Positions 34,746-44,083 are shown, numbered from the stretch's first letter. The stretch: 64,000 nt of DNA from CBDBLK01 sp965243145 (GCA_965243145.1 CBDEUB010000002.1:2480001-2544000), one strand, 5' to 3'. Numbers and translations: made by a program. The notes: generated from the sequence alone by a model not told the origin.

Positions 34746-36052
34746 GTGTTCGTTCTCCGTGAGAGTGCCACCCACCACAGGTATTTGCGGTCGAGGTCGC
34801 CCATTTTGATCAGGTGGTAGAGGGCCAACTCGGGGGCCTGGCCAGAGTGCAGGAGTTCCCGAAAATAGTCGCGCCGGATTTCGGCCAATGGCCTATTCAT
34901 CGCAGGCAGGGATTTGGCCAATTCCTCTTTAAGAGTGGGGTTGGCCAACAATTGAACCACTACCAGGCGTTGGTAGAAACTCTTGGACTTCCACAAGTTG
35001 GCCAGTTTTTTGTCCAGGATGGGGCGCAATCGGGGGCCTTCTGCCGCGAAGTCTTCCCCAAACACCCACAACTGGGAGGGATGGGCCTCCTCCAGAGTGC
35101 GGGGAGTGAGCACGGCATTTAAAAAATTCTGCCGTTCCATAGTCGAGGTACGGCCCAAATATTTGGAGTACCAAAAGTCGAAATAGCGCCGGGTGCGCGG
35201 CCCTTTTTTGCTCACTTGCCTCAATTCGGACAAGCGCCAATTGTCGTAAAAGGGCCGATCCCAAGTGGTGGAGGCCTGGCCGCTCAATTGGGCCAATTTT
35301 CCACTGATCAACCGCCCCAAGTGTTGCTCCCCGGTGTGCTGGATAAATTTTTGCAGGATGTGCATCAGCAGCGGGTTGATTTCAGCTTGGCCACTGGGTT
35401 CAAAACCGTGGGGGAGGTGGAAAAAAATTTGCCGGTATCCGGTGGTGGCGATTTGGTGGGCCTGGCGCTGTATCCAGGCGCGGTTGGAAGAGTGCAAAGC
35501 GAGGGCCAATTCAATCCAACTGCGCCAAAAGGGAGAGGGGATGGAGCGGATTTGTTTGAGTATCGCACGGGCGCGGGCGAAGCGGGCCTTTTCCTCGGGG
35601 AAATAGCGGGGCAAGTCTTGGGCCTCTTTGATGAGGGCCATCCACTGGGCGATGTGGACTCTCTGGCCCAGGGCCTTTTTAATGTGGGGCACTTGGGAGG
35701 CGGTGGGAAAGCGGCCGATTCCCAACTGGGCACTCAAGAGGGCATCAAACCCGACCCGGCAGCGTTTGAGGTAGTCTTCAAAGTGGGGGTTGTCTGTACT
35801 CTTTTCTGTGCTTTTGAGGAGGATCGCCAGGGAATAAAAAAAACTTTGGCCCAAGAGGCAGTCGAGTTGGGCAAAGAGTGCGTCCGGAGCACTAAAGTGC
35901 AGGCCCGCAAGATCGTGCTGAACGGAGATTTGGCAATCGCCACCCTTGTCTTCTTGTTGTGGACAGGGGATGGGGGGAAATTCCACCAACTCGTGTGCCG
36001 GTGCCGGAATGGAGAGATAGAGCAAGATGGCCAGCGAGCAAAAAATTCTCAT
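34742..36052 (-). CDS. Secreted helical protein of unknown function
   Basis: The 436-residue protein has a clear signal peptide (residues 1-19) and is otherwise alpha-helical and rich in Leu, Arg and aromatic residues. Cysteines cluster in the first 90 residues. It is not recognised. Overlaps of 4 bases on both sides tie it to the GYF-like gene upstream and the sugar dehydrogenase downstream, at the end of the mla-containing unit. Confidence 0.65.
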   Translation of the reverse strand: MRIFCSLAILLYLSIPAPAHELVEFPPIPCPQQEDKGGDCQISVQHDLAGLHFSAPDALFAQLDCLLGQSFFYSLAILLKSTEKSTDNPHFEDYLKRCRVGFDALLSAQLGIGRFPTASQVPHIKKALGQRVHIAQWMALIKEAQDLPRYFPEEKARFARARAILKQIRSIPSPFWRSWIELALALHSSNRAWIQRQAHQIATTGYRQIFFHLPHGFEPSGQAEINPLLMHILQKFIQHTGEQHLGRLISGKLAQLSGQASTTWDRPFYDNWRLSELRQVSKKGPRTRRYFDFWYSKYLGRTSTMERQNFLNAVLTPRTLEEAHPSQLWVFGEDFAAEGPRLRPILDKKLANLWKSKSFYQRLVVVQLLANPTLKEELAKSLPAMNRPLAEIRRDYFRELLHSGQAPELALYHLIKMGDLDRKYLWWVALSRRTNT

Positions 36053-36318
36053 TCTTCAGTTTGTTTTTCAGGGCCAGAAGTCAAAACGCTGGGGGCCTCG
36101 CCGATGGGGTTGAAAGGTTGGGGAGTATCTCCGTAGATGTATTTGTCGACCAAGTCCTTTTCTTTGATCCAGAACCAGTGGCCATTGCCGGAGGCAATTT
36201 CGTCTTCGTCGGAGAGTTCCCCGCTCTCGATGAGTTGGATGATTTTTTGCTTGCTGACTGGCCCCAAAATCTTTTTGCGGGGAGTTCTGATCAGCCAATT
36301 TTTTTCGCTTTCGCTCAT
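36049..36318 (-). CDS. Small GYF_2/DUF4339-like protein
   Basis: The 89-residue protein shows the pattern WLIRTPRKKILGPVSKQKII, then IESGELSDEDEIASGNGHWF, matching GYF_2/DUF4339 domains (a GP turn, then LI..G.L..D). These are small protein-interaction modules. It has no export signal. It overlaps mlaD (4 bases upstream) and the secreted gene (4 bases downstream). A larger protein with two such segments is encoded at 45601-46800. Confidence 0.7.
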   Translation of the reverse strand: MSESEKNWLIRTPRKKILGPVSKQKIIQLIESGELSDEDEIASGNGHWFWIKEKDLVDKYIYGDTPQPFNPIGEAPSVLTSGPEKQTEE

Positions 36319-37679
36319 AAGAAGAACCCCAGGAGTCCCTTTAAATCCTCGTCGTTAAATTTTAAACCTATACTGAAAGTGGCACTTCGTCCATCCAAAA
36401 TGAGGTCTTCAAAGGAAACTTTGCCACGGAAGACGCTGTAGACCGGAAAGTCGGAACTCAATCTGACATTGGGGCCGAGGCCATCCCGGTAGTCGAAGAC
36501 ATCCAGGGAGGTTTTGAGAAGAGAACTGGCCCACTGGTAGTCGATGCCCAGGCCCCCCGAAGATTCGATCAGGCCGCCGCGGAAGGCCCAATTTTGGATT
36601 TTGCGCCCCAGTTGGACATTGAGGCGGTAGCGGCCCTTGCGCCTCTCTTTGACCACTTCGTTGGAGGTGACTCCATTGACCGTGCGCGAGGTATGCTTTT
36701 CCGACTGGGGGCCAAACTCGCTGGTGCTCATGCCGATGTGGTAGAGGCGTTCGGGGGCGGGCAGCAAGTACAGACTGAGGTTACTGGCCGCCCCGTCGTT
36801 GGTGTTGACTCCGGTGTACACTTCCAACTCGGTTCGCAATCTTTGGGCACCGCCCATCAACCTTTTGACCCCCGCCAAAGTCTGTTGAACTTCGTCGGCG
36901 ATCTCTTCTTCCACCAGCAATTTGCCCATGGTGCCCTTGCCCGCCTTGAGATCGGAGATCATCGCGTTGAGGTCGGCGGTGGCCCTTTGGGCGTTGGAGA
37001 GAATGTCGTGCAGTTTGCCCATGGCGTTTTGCGGGTTGGCGGGAGAGGTCTGATCGGCCAGTTGGGAGGAAAAGCGGTTCAGGCCAGACACCATTTCTCC
37101 CAGGCCGCCCTCGCCGTCCACCCCTCTGAGTTCCGCGGTGATGTCCCTGAAGTCTTCCACGATGCCGGCGACCCCCTCCATAATTTTTCTCAAAGGGGGT
37201 TCTTCTCCTGGAGGGGCCAATTGTTCCCGCAGGGACTTGGTGATGGTGCGCACATCGGCCAGGGCATCGGAGGCGTCGCGGATCAGGCCATCCATGCCAC
37301 CGCCCTCCTCGACAGTGATAAATTCCACCTCCCCCAACCGCTCTTTTGAGTTTCCCTGGATAATTTCCAAATACTTATCCCCCAAAAGGCCCACTGTTCT
37401 GATGCGCAATTTGGCATCTTTGGCCACCATCACATCCTGGCGAATGGCCAAAGTCACCAGTGCTTTATTGTTAGAGAGTTCGATTTGGGAGATGCGGCCA
37501 GCGCTGATGCCCGCTACCCGGATGGGAGTTTTGGGGAAAATTCCGGAGGCGTCCTCTAAAATGGCGCGGTAGCTGAGGTGTTCCCCCAGGCCCGATTGGT
37601 GGGAAGTCACCTTAAAGGACATATACGCCACAGTGGCGGCAGCGGCGAGGGCCAAAAGGCCAACTTTGATTTCGTTCAT
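36315..37679 (-). CDS. mlaD: MlaD/MCE-type phospholipid transport protein
   Basis: The 454-residue protein has one N-terminal helix (KVGLLALAAAATVAYMSFKV), then the MCE domain (LSYRAILEDASGIFPKTPIRVAGISAGRI through LLGDKYLEII, about residues 35-120), and a long helical and beta-rich C-terminal part. MlaD hexamers form the periplasmic channel of an ABC system moving lipids between membranes. The ATG at 37679 has AAGGAG seven bases upstream and is preferred to the GTG at 37688. It is longer than E. coli MlaD (about 183 residues), resembling the longer forms of delta-proteobacteria-like lineages. Confidence 0.92.
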   Translation of the reverse strand: MNEIKVGLLALAAAATVAYMSFKVTSHQSGLGEHLSYRAILEDASGIFPKTPIRVAGISAGRISQIELSNNKALVTLAIRQDVMVAKDAKLRIRTVGLLGDKYLEIIQGNSKERLGEVEFITVEEGGGMDGLIRDASDALADVRTITKSLREQLAPPGEEPPLRKIMEGVAGIVEDFRDITAELRGVDGEGGLGEMVSGLNRFSSQLADQTSPANPQNAMGKLHDILSNAQRATADLNAMISDLKAGKGTMGKLLVEEEIADEVQQTLAGVKRLMGGAQRLRTELEVYTGVNTNDGAASNLSLYLLPAPERLYHIGMSTSEFGPQSEKHTSRTVNGVTSNEVVKERRKGRYRLNVQLGRKIQNWAFRGGLIESSGGLGIDYQWASSLLKTSLDVFDYRDGLGPNVRLSSDFPVYSVFRGKVSFEDLILDGRSATFSIGLKFNDEDLKGLLGFFL

Positions 37680-37694
37680 TCGCAGCACTCCTTG

Positions 37695-38447
37695 CTACAA
37701 ATTGACGAATTCTCGAACCAATTCGTTCCTCGAATTGGGAAAATCCCCGGCGGGTAGGTACTCAACAATTCTACCATGTTCCATAAAGGCCACAAAGTCG
37801 GAAACTTCTAACGAGGCCTTAATATCGTGAGAGATAATAATAGAAGTTAATTCTCGGTCTTGATAACTGTGAGCGGTTGAGGAAATGAGTTGGTTGACCT
37901 TGCGGGTGGTGATGGGGTCGAGGCCAGTCGTGGGTTCGTCGTAGAGGATGATCGACGGCGACAGGGCCAAGGCCCGGGCCAGGCCCACCCGCTTGCGCAT
38001 TCCCCCCGACAGTTGGCCCGGCAGGCGCTGGTGGGATTCTTCGGGAAGGTCAACTTTGAGCAGCAGTTCTCGCGCTTGGTGGAGAATCTCTCCATCGGGG
38101 AGTTCGGTAAATTCGCGCAGGGGAAAGGCCACATTTTCCAGGGCGTTGAGGGAGTCGAACAGGGCCGCCTGTTGGAACAGCATCCCGAAGTGGCGGCGGA
38201 ACTTGCGCAATTCCGCCCGTCCCAGGGTGGCCAAGTCTTGCCCCAAGACCAACACCCGCCCGCGAGAGGGCCGCAAGAGGCCCAAGATATGTTTGAGCAG
38301 GGTGGATTTCCCCGCCCCGGAAAATCCCAAAATAGTGGTGATTTTTCCCCGGGGAATGTCGAAGTCGAGGTGGTTGAGAATGGTGGTGGGGCCGAATTGC
38401 TTGCTGACATTTTCAAAACGGACTGCACTATTTTCAAATTTGAGCAT
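37695..38447 (-). CDS. mlaF: MlaF-type ABC transporter ATPase
   Basis: The 250-residue ATPase has Walker A GFSGAGKST (about residue 40), signature LSGGMRKRVGLARAL (about 145) and Walker B IILYDEPTTGLDP. The Met in LSGGM is typical of Mla/Ttg2A ATPases. It energises lipid transport by MlaE and MlaD. The gaps to neighbours are 27 and 15 bases, in the conserved order E-F-D. Confidence 0.95.
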   Translation of the reverse strand: MLKFENSAVRFENVSKQFGPTTILNHLDFDIPRGKITTILGFSGAGKSTLLKHILGLLRPSRGRVLVLGQDLATLGRAELRKFRRHFGMLFQQAALFDSLNALENVAFPLREFTELPDGEILHQARELLLKVDLPEESHQRLPGQLSGGMRKRVGLARALALSPSIILYDEPTTGLDPITTRKVNQLISSTAHSYQDRELTSIIISHDIKASLEVSDFVAFMEHGRIVEYLPAGDFPNSRNELVREFVNL

Positions 38448-38474
38448 TGGCCCTCGCCCAGTTTTTCATTAAAG

Positions 38475-39290
38475 TTACAACAGGTGCACCAAGAAAGAGG
38501 TTAAAAAATAGTCCAGCACCAAAACCGAAATCATGCCCCACACCACCGCCCGGTTAGTTCCCTTGCCCACCCCTTCGGCCCCGCGGGTGACCGCCAGGCC
38601 ATGGTAGGTTCCCACCAGCGAGATGGTGAGTCCAAAGAAGAAGGCCTTGATGAGTCCCTGCCAGATGTCTTCCACAAACATGAAGTCTCCCAGCTTGGAA
38701 AAATAAGTCGCCTCTTCGATGGAGAGGAATTGGGTGCCCACGAGCCAACTGCCTCCCATGCCTACCAAGAGAAACAGGGCGGAAAGGCAGGGCAGGGCAA
38801 AGAAACTGGCCCACACCCTCGGCACTGCCAGGTATTGCAAACTGCTGATGCCCATGACTTCCAGGGCGTCCACTTGCTCGGTGACTTTCATGCTGCCGAT
38901 GGTGGCGGCCATGGCGGAGCCGGCGCGTCCTGCTACCACCAGTCCGGTCAACACCGGGGCCAACTCTTTGGCCAGGGTGAGCACGGTGACTGGGCCGACG
39001 ATGGAGTCCACCGAGATCAGTTTAAAGCCAAAATAAGTTTGGTAGGTCATCACCATGCCGGTGAAAGTGCCGGCCAAGGCGATGATAAAGAGCGACTTGT
39101 TGCCGACAAAATAGAGTTGCTCCAGAAAGAGGGAAAAGCGGAAGGGGGGCCTCACCGTCCAATACAAAATGCGGCCAGCAAACCGGGTGATGCGGCCAGC
39201 ACCCTCCAGGTTTTCCAGCACCGCCGCCCCGATGTGGGCAATGAACGGGGAAAAGGGTAGGGGAATTTTGCCGGTGCGAGTGGAGTTCAT
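38475..39290 (-). CDS. mlaE: MlaE-type ABC transporter permease
   Basis: The 271-residue permease has the MlaE hallmarks: FTGMVMTYQTYFGFKL, then ELAPVLTGLVVAGRAGSAMAATIGSMKVTEQVDALEVM (abbreviated here by its key parts ELAPVLTGL, GRAGSAMAA and EQVDALEVMG), and a final GVGKGTNRAVV helix. ATG 39290 is taken as start; a TTG at 39308 is possible. It heads the unit that runs through to the sugar dehydrogenase. Confidence 0.93.
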   Translation of the reverse strand: MNSTRTGKIPLPFSPFIAHIGAAVLENLEGAGRITRFAGRILYWTVRPPFRFSLFLEQLYFVGNKSLFIIALAGTFTGMVMTYQTYFGFKLISVDSIVGPVTVLTLAKELAPVLTGLVVAGRAGSAMAATIGSMKVTEQVDALEVMGISSLQYLAVPRVWASFFALPCLSALFLLVGMGGSWLVGTQFLSIEEATYFSKLGDFMFVEDIWQGLIKAFFFGLTISLVGTYHGLAVTRGAEGVGKGTNRAVVWGMISVLVLDYFLTSFLVHLL

Positions 39291-39344
39291 GCCATTGAGT
39301 TTAGTCAAGTTTTGAAAAAAAATCTAATTTTTTTCTGCTGGGCC

Positions 39345-39372
39345 TTGACAAATTTTTTTTCCCCCTTAAACT
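39345..39372 (+). promoter_or_regulatory. Candidate sigma70 promoter for the cysteine-repeat protein gene
   Basis: TTGACA at 39345-39350 is followed after 16 bases by TAAACT at 39367-39372, in an AT-rich stretch upstream of the large secreted protein gene. The -35 box is perfect; the -10 box matches partly. Confidence 0.5.
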
Positions 39373-39379
39373 AAAAAAA

Positions 39380-39401
39380 TCTAAAGTTGATCTAAAGTTG
39401 A
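39380..39401 (+). repeat. Two tandem 11-bp direct repeats downstream of the promoter
   Basis: TCTAAAGTTGA occurs twice head to tail, just after the candidate promoter and before the coding region. The 11-base spacing places both on the same DNA face, which would suit a bound regulator; chance is not excluded. Confidence 0.6.
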
Positions 39402-39457
39402 TTAAAAAATATCCGATAAGGACAATGAAGTCCATTTTTGTACCAAGGAGGTCTGTT

Positions 39458-42400
39458 TTGAAATCACAACCCGTCACTGGCCCGTCACCGCTTTTTAGCG
39501 TCTTCCTCTTCTCTTTTTTCAGCATTTTTTCTTTTTCTACCCAGGCCATGGGTAAGCAACTGCCAGTTCCCAAGCAGAACCAGAATAGTTCTCTCCCCTC
39601 AGTAGCACAAAACGGATTTGCCACCTTGGAAGAGGCCGAAGAAGTTGCCGAAAAAGCGAGCAAAAATATCGAAGGCAGAAAAATGATTCTCATTTATCAC
39701 TTTCCCTCTACTAATGAGAAGGGACAGTGGACGCCTACGGGGGAAATTCACCTTCCCTTGGGAATCAATCCTACTGGGAACAATAGATCCCACTACAATG
39801 TTCAAGTTGCCTGGAAATATGGAGGGGGAACGCCCAAATGGGATCGCTACTCGAGCAATGATGGAAGAATTCACTATCGCACAGTCAACGCCCAGAGGTA
39901 TCATGTAGTGGCCATAAAGGGAACCATCGCTCACCCCTATTTCCATCCTCCAAGCTACAGGGAAAAATCTGTCAAGAGGAGCTTAGTTGCGGTTCATCAG
40001 ATGGACGATCTGGGATTTCGCAGTTTCAACCACACCTTTGCCGGTTTTACCAGACTCAAAACAATAGGTACCAAACAGACATGGACTACGGCAATCGGCC
40101 ATCAGGTGAAGGATTACACTTCTATGCTTGAAGATACCACCAGTCTAGATGATCTGAATTATATCCTAAGCGGCAGGAGTGCCACCACGGTGAAGGCCAT
40201 GTTCCGCAAAGCGGGCACGGAAAAGACTAGATTTAATGTCCAGGCACTTTTTATCAAGGGCAATAAGATTACCGATGCCTCTTCTGTTTTCGAGGATACT
40301 CCGGCCAAGCTTGTAAATGTAAATCAGAATCACTTCGATATGGGTGAAGTTAGGAATGCTACCCGTGCCTTTAAAGGTTTTAAACACCTTACGCAACTTC
40401 CTTCGAATCTCAGCTTGCCAAAAGCGACCAATGTGACGGGAATCTTTGCCCGTTCGGGACAATCTGGCCAGGAAGTGGATTTGAGCAATCTCTTTCCCCA
40501 AGGTTCCCAGGTCAAGAATTTGACTTCGGCCTTTCTCTTTTTCAAAGGGAGCAAAATTCGCGGTGTGGGCAATTGGGATCTATCCCAGGCCACCAATTTG
40601 ACCTATCTGTTTAGAAGTGCCTTTCTCCAAAGTTATGAAGGAATCGGCCGTTGGAATGTCTCCAATGTCACCAATCTGGATTCCGCTTTTGCCAGCGCTA
40701 AGCATATCGATCCCCTGCCGGAGATCGCCGGCAAATGGGATACGAGAAAGGTGGTCAATTGGAACGAAACATTTATGGGTGTCCGTTTTGGAGGAGGCAC
40801 AGAATACTTGAATTTGGATACAGACAGTGCCAGGAGCATGAAGTGGACATTTAAAAATGCCCATAACCCTCCGATGAAAATCTCCATCAAAGGATATAGC
40901 GGTGATATGTATGACATCACAACCATGGAGGGTGCGTATGCGGGGGCCACTTTAAAAACCAGTTTTACCAACGGTATAAGGTTATGGGATTTCGGCCATG
41001 AACTCAAATCTCTGAAAAACATATTTATCAACTTAAAGTTTAATCCGGAAGCAACGGATCGCACTTCGGCCTGGAAAGAATACATGAAAATCACGGGTGG
41101 CCTTCTCGTGAGCCTAGATAGAGCGTTTGTTAGGAGACACAACATTAATCACAAAATAGATTGGTCACAAATTGATCTGTCAACTGTCGGGTATTGCGGC
41201 GAAGGTGAAGATCCCACCACCAATCAAACCCTTTACCTCTCCCAATCAGAATACGATAATTTGGTGGATCCGTGTACACGCAGCAAAGACAGATTGAGTG
41301 ATATCGGGTTTACTTTTGCCAATTCGAGTAGCTTTGTTGGACTGTCGGCCTACGGAAGGACGGCCAGTGCCTATCCTTGTGTTGATAAAAGTTCTTCGGA
41401 ATACTCCCAACAGTTTTGTGTAGATAGGCGAAGGCAATGTTACAATGTCATAGGTTCAGACTATTACAAAGAGGAAGAGTGCTCCCAGTTGCGCTCGCGG
41501 TATAGCAATGTGTGTTTCAATGACCGGGCCGTCAAGTACAACGAAAGGGCCTGCACGGAATGGCGATCGATCGAGGAAGAACGGAAAAGGTGTACGGATA
41601 AAAATCACCAGGCCTTTTCCAGTCCGTCCTGCCAGACGATGCTTACAGAGTTGAAGACCGCCTGTTACGCCCCGAGACCTCCAGAAGTGCATGGGTCTGC
41701 ATTTTGTGGCGATTTCCGCAAAAAGTTTGAACCCGTTCCCATAGACCTGAACCAGTGTTTCGACAATGCGTACGCCCTGCATCAGGATTCCAGGTGCGTC
41801 CAACTGCGCAGCGATTGTTTTAACAATTCCAGCAGTGGTTACACAGAACCCGTGTGCCAAAGGCTTCGAGGCCAATGTCTCGACAGTGAGAGCAATCGCT
41901 ATGCGGACAATCAATGTGTCGAGATGAGAAAGTGTTTCGATGTCAAGGCCAGAGGATATGTTTCTTCACAATGTATGGGCGAAAGGAAAGGTTGTGGAGA
42001 TTTGGCCCACGCCAATTACATGAGTGCTCAGTGCCAACACTGGCGTACCGAGCGTGGAGGTGTCTGCCTCAACGGAGCACCAAAAATGGCATTCTGGGCC
42101 GAGGAATGCCGCACATGGAATGATCAAAACTACCTTGTGGATCGATGCCACCGTCAGGATCAACTGTTCGGTGACTCCAATAATCTCTTTTGGACGCCTG
42201 ACCGGCGGTGCGGTAATTTCACAAGCAGGGCCAAAACATACCGGGATGTGTGTTACAGCACCCACGCTTCGAGCGGCAGTGAGATTTGCCAGAAGATGAG
42301 AGATTTAGACATCAAGCGGGGCGAATCCCTGAAGTGTCTCGATGCGAGGGGCACTGCCTATAAGAATCACAACGCCTGTGGTACACTGAGAGAGAATTTC

Positions 42401-42670
42401 AACAAGTGCTACGACTGGAATAATGCCTTTAGTGCCAGCGAGGACTGTGACCTGATTCGAAAGAGTCAAGTCAAACAGTACCAGGCAATGAGTTGTATAG
42501 GTGTAGGGGGCCGGCTAGGTAAGAAGACCAGTGAGGAATGCAACCTCATGTTCATAAAGTTTGGCAAATGGAATTGTAAAAGTTCCACTAATTTCGGACG
42601 CACAAAAAGAGGTAATTCTTGTACCCAAGGCTACCGCTTGAGAAGACCAGACGAACCAATTTTTCCGTAA
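39458..42670 (+). CDS. Giant secreted protein: BspA/DUF285-like region plus cysteine repeats
   Basis: The start is taken as TTG 39458, because a perfect AAGGAGG lies 6 bases upstream (39445-39451); an ATG at 39425 and a TTG at 39398 lack such a site. The 1,070-residue protein has a signal peptide (LFSVFLFSFFSIFSFSTQA). A middle region (about residues 180-540) resembles DUF285/BspA surface repeats (ATNLTYLFRSA, WNVSNVTNLDSAFASA). From about residue 641 there are roughly 17 units of the form C-x12-14-C-x5-14, with consensus C[FY]D...Y...C..[LMW]R. The DNA is AT-richer than the flanks. It is likely a surface or extracellular adhesin-like protein stabilised by disulfides. Confidence 0.8.
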   Translation: MKSQPVTGPSPLFSVFLFSFFSIFSFSTQAMGKQLPVPKQNQNSSLPSVAQNGFATLEEAEEVAEKASKNIEGRKMILIYHFPSTNEKGQWTPTGEIHLPLGINPTGNNRSHYNVQVAWKYGGGTPKWDRYSSNDGRIHYRTVNAQRYHVVAIKGTIAHPYFHPPSYREKSVKRSLVAVHQMDDLGFRSFNHTFAGFTRLKTIGTKQTWTTAIGHQVKDYTSMLEDTTSLDDLNYILSGRSATTVKAMFRKAGTEKTRFNVQALFIKGNKITDASSVFEDTPAKLVNVNQNHFDMGEVRNATRAFKGFKHLTQLPSNLSLPKATNVTGIFARSGQSGQEVDLSNLFPQGSQVKNLTSAFLFFKGSKIRGVGNWDLSQATNLTYLFRSAFLQSYEGIGRWNVSNVTNLDSAFASAKHIDPLPEIAGKWDTRKVVNWNETFMGVRFGGGTEYLNLDTDSARSMKWTFKNAHNPPMKISIKGYSGDMYDITTMEGAYAGATLKTSFTNGIRLWDFGHELKSLKNIFINLKFNPEATDRTSAWKEYMKITGGLLVSLDRAFVRRHNINHKIDWSQIDLSTVGYCGEGEDPTTNQTLYLSQSEYDNLVDPCTRSKDRLSDIGFTFANSSSFVGLSAYGRTASAYPCVDKSSSEYSQQFCVDRRRQCYNVIGSDYYKEEECSQLRSRYSNVCFNDRAVKYNERACTEWRSIEEERKRCTDKNHQAFSSPSCQTMLTELKTACYAPRPPEVHGSAFCGDFRKKFEPVPIDLNQCFDNAYALHQDSRCVQLRSDCFNNSSSGYTEPVCQRLRGQCLDSESNRYADNQCVEMRKCFDVKARGYVSSQCMGERKGCGDLAHANYMSAQCQHWRTERGGVCLNGAPKMAFWAEECRTWNDQNYLVDRCHRQDQLFGDSNNLFWTPDRRCGNFTSRAKTYRDVCYSTHASSGSEICQKMRDLDIKRGESLKCLDARGTAYKNHNACGTLRENFNKCYDWNNAFSASEDCDLIRKSQVKQYQAMSCIGVGGRLGKKTSEECNLMFIKFGKWNCKSSTNFGRTKRGNSCTQGYRLRRPDEPIFP

Positions 42671-42684
42671 ATAGAAAAAATTCT

Positions 42685-42717
42685 AAGGCCTCGGCATTTC
42701 TTGCCGGGGCCTTTTTT
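42685..42717 (+). terminator. Rho-independent terminator after the cysteine-repeat gene
   Basis: AAGGCCTCGGCA pairs with TTGCCGGGGCCTT around a TTTC loop and runs into six T residues, 15 bases after the stop codon. Confidence 0.88.
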
Positions 42718-42839
42718 CGTGCAGGACAGGGCGAGAATTTCCGTTCCCACCCTGTTTTGGTGTTGAAGAAACCTTCACCATTTCAAAGCGGGCCACACCA
42801 CCCTTGACTGCAAACGGGAGAAGGGGGAAACTGGCCAGT

Positions 42840-43667
42840 GTGAATGTTCTATCGACTTTTTTGTTGACTTATGTCTTATTGGGTGCGGTTTTGGCCCAAG
42901 ACGGGGAAGAGGCCCTCAATCAGCGGGAAGTCAGCGCACTCAGTGGCCAACTGTGGGGCGAGGGTGAACATTTCGACGGGGGTTCCAGCGATGAGAGCAA
43001 TATCTATGCCGCCATCGACTGGGCGGTGAGGCCCGACAACCCCCTTTTTGACACTACCACGGCCGATTTTACCATGGTGGGGGGTGAGGTCGAGCGCACC
43101 GGCATGGCCACCATGAGCAATCATGATGCGGTGGGAGATTTGGAAGTCAGTTTGGGCCTGCGCCAGGCATTGGGCGGTCGCCTAAACATTCGCTACCAGG
43201 CCAGTTTGAAGTGGATTCAGTTCGATTTTGGAGATTTGGCCTACGACAATTTCGACTTTGCTCCCATTCCCCTCGACGAGGCCAATCGTCTGGCCTCTGT
43301 AGATGGCCTTTTCAATATGACCAATCCCCACGGTGGGGCCTTCTTAGATGTGGAACTCGGCAATTCTGGAAACTTCGTCTATGTGGGTTCCAGCGTCGGG
43401 TTGGTCAAGGCGGAGGCGCAGTACCAATTGGAGATCGGTTCTTTTACCGCCAGCATGGACGATGCCGATTGGGCGAAGATGGTTTCATGGGAGGCGGGGG
43501 CGATTTTCAAACTAGGGAAGCGCACTGGCCTGCGTTTGACCTTCAACACCACCCGCGTTGGAAATTTTGATCTCACTACCAAGAGCGGCAGTTCGTTGAA
43601 CTTCAGGCCCCACCATATCCACTCCGTCAGAGTGGGGTTTATCCACTTTTTCCGCAGAAGGCGATGA
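42840..43667 (+). CDS. Outer-membrane beta-barrel-like protein
   Basis: The 275-residue protein has a signal peptide (VLSTFLLTYVLLGAVLAQ) after a GTG start at 42840, with AAGGGGG upstream; TTG 42804 would give a poorer, charged N-terminus. The body alternates in beta fashion with many Gly and aromatic residues and ends VRVGFIHFF plus a basic tail. It is not recognised at family level. Confidence 0.62.
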   Translation: MNVLSTFLLTYVLLGAVLAQDGEEALNQREVSALSGQLWGEGEHFDGGSSDESNIYAAIDWAVRPDNPLFDTTTADFTMVGGEVERTGMATMSNHDAVGDLEVSLGLRQALGGRLNIRYQASLKWIQFDFGDLAYDNFDFAPIPLDEANRLASVDGLFNMTNPHGGAFLDVELGNSGNFVYVGSSVGLVKAEAQYQLEIGSFTASMDDADWAKMVSWEAGAIFKLGKRTGLRLTFNTTRVGNFDLTTKSGSSLNFRPHHIHSVRVGFIHFFRRRR

Positions 43668-43670
43668 TAA

Positions 43671-43688
43671 CTGTAAGTGTGAGCAGTT
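43671..43688 (+). repeat. Solo, degenerate right end of the dispersed hairpin repeat
   Basis: CTGTAAGTGTGAGCAGTT differs from the right end CCTGAAGTGTGAGCAGTT of the full repeats at only a few positions. It lies in the 25-base gap between convergent genes. Confidence 0.5.
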
Positions 43689-43692
43689 TTAG

Positions 43693-44079
43693 TTAGGCGG
43701 TGGCCCTAGTGGCCAGGGCATCCATCATCTTTTTCAAGTCGCTGACATCGTAGAGGCGGCCCAAGTGGAAGAGGTCTTCGTCGTGGGCCTGCAATTGTTC
43801 CACTTGGCGGTTATCTGGCCCGCCTTCCTCGCCATAGAGGGCAAAGGGCATGTTCATTCCCTGCTTTCTAGCGTCGTTATAAATGTCAATACCCTGGCCA
43901 TCGGGCAGGCGGCCATCGGATAAAATAAGGTCGTAGGAAAGGCCATTAGTGCGGATTTTTTTGGAAGCATTCGCCTGAGTTTGTGCATAATCAAAAGTGC
44001 AGGAGGCAAAAACTGTTTGCAGCCGCAGAACATGGTGGCCGACACTTTCTGGCCTGCTGTCACAAATTAAAATATTCAT
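43693..44079 (-). CDS. Receiver-like single-domain protein
   Basis: The 128-residue protein resembles a response-regulator receiver: NILICDSRPESVG gives the first acidic cluster, and DLILSDGRLPDGQG contains the expected phospho-acceptor Asp (about residue 53). The conserved C-terminal lysine (KPF) is missing, with FHLGRLYDVSDL instead, so signalling may be altered. The ATG at 44079 follows the XRE gene stop by 4 bases, indicating an operon. Confidence 0.75.
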   Translation of the reverse strand: MNILICDSRPESVGHHVLRLQTVFASCTFDYAQTQANASKKIRTNGLSYDLILSDGRLPDGQGIDIYNDARKQGMNMPFALYGEEGGPDNRQVEQLQAHDEDLFHLGRLYDVSDLKKMMDALATRATA

Positions 44080-44083
44080 TTCG

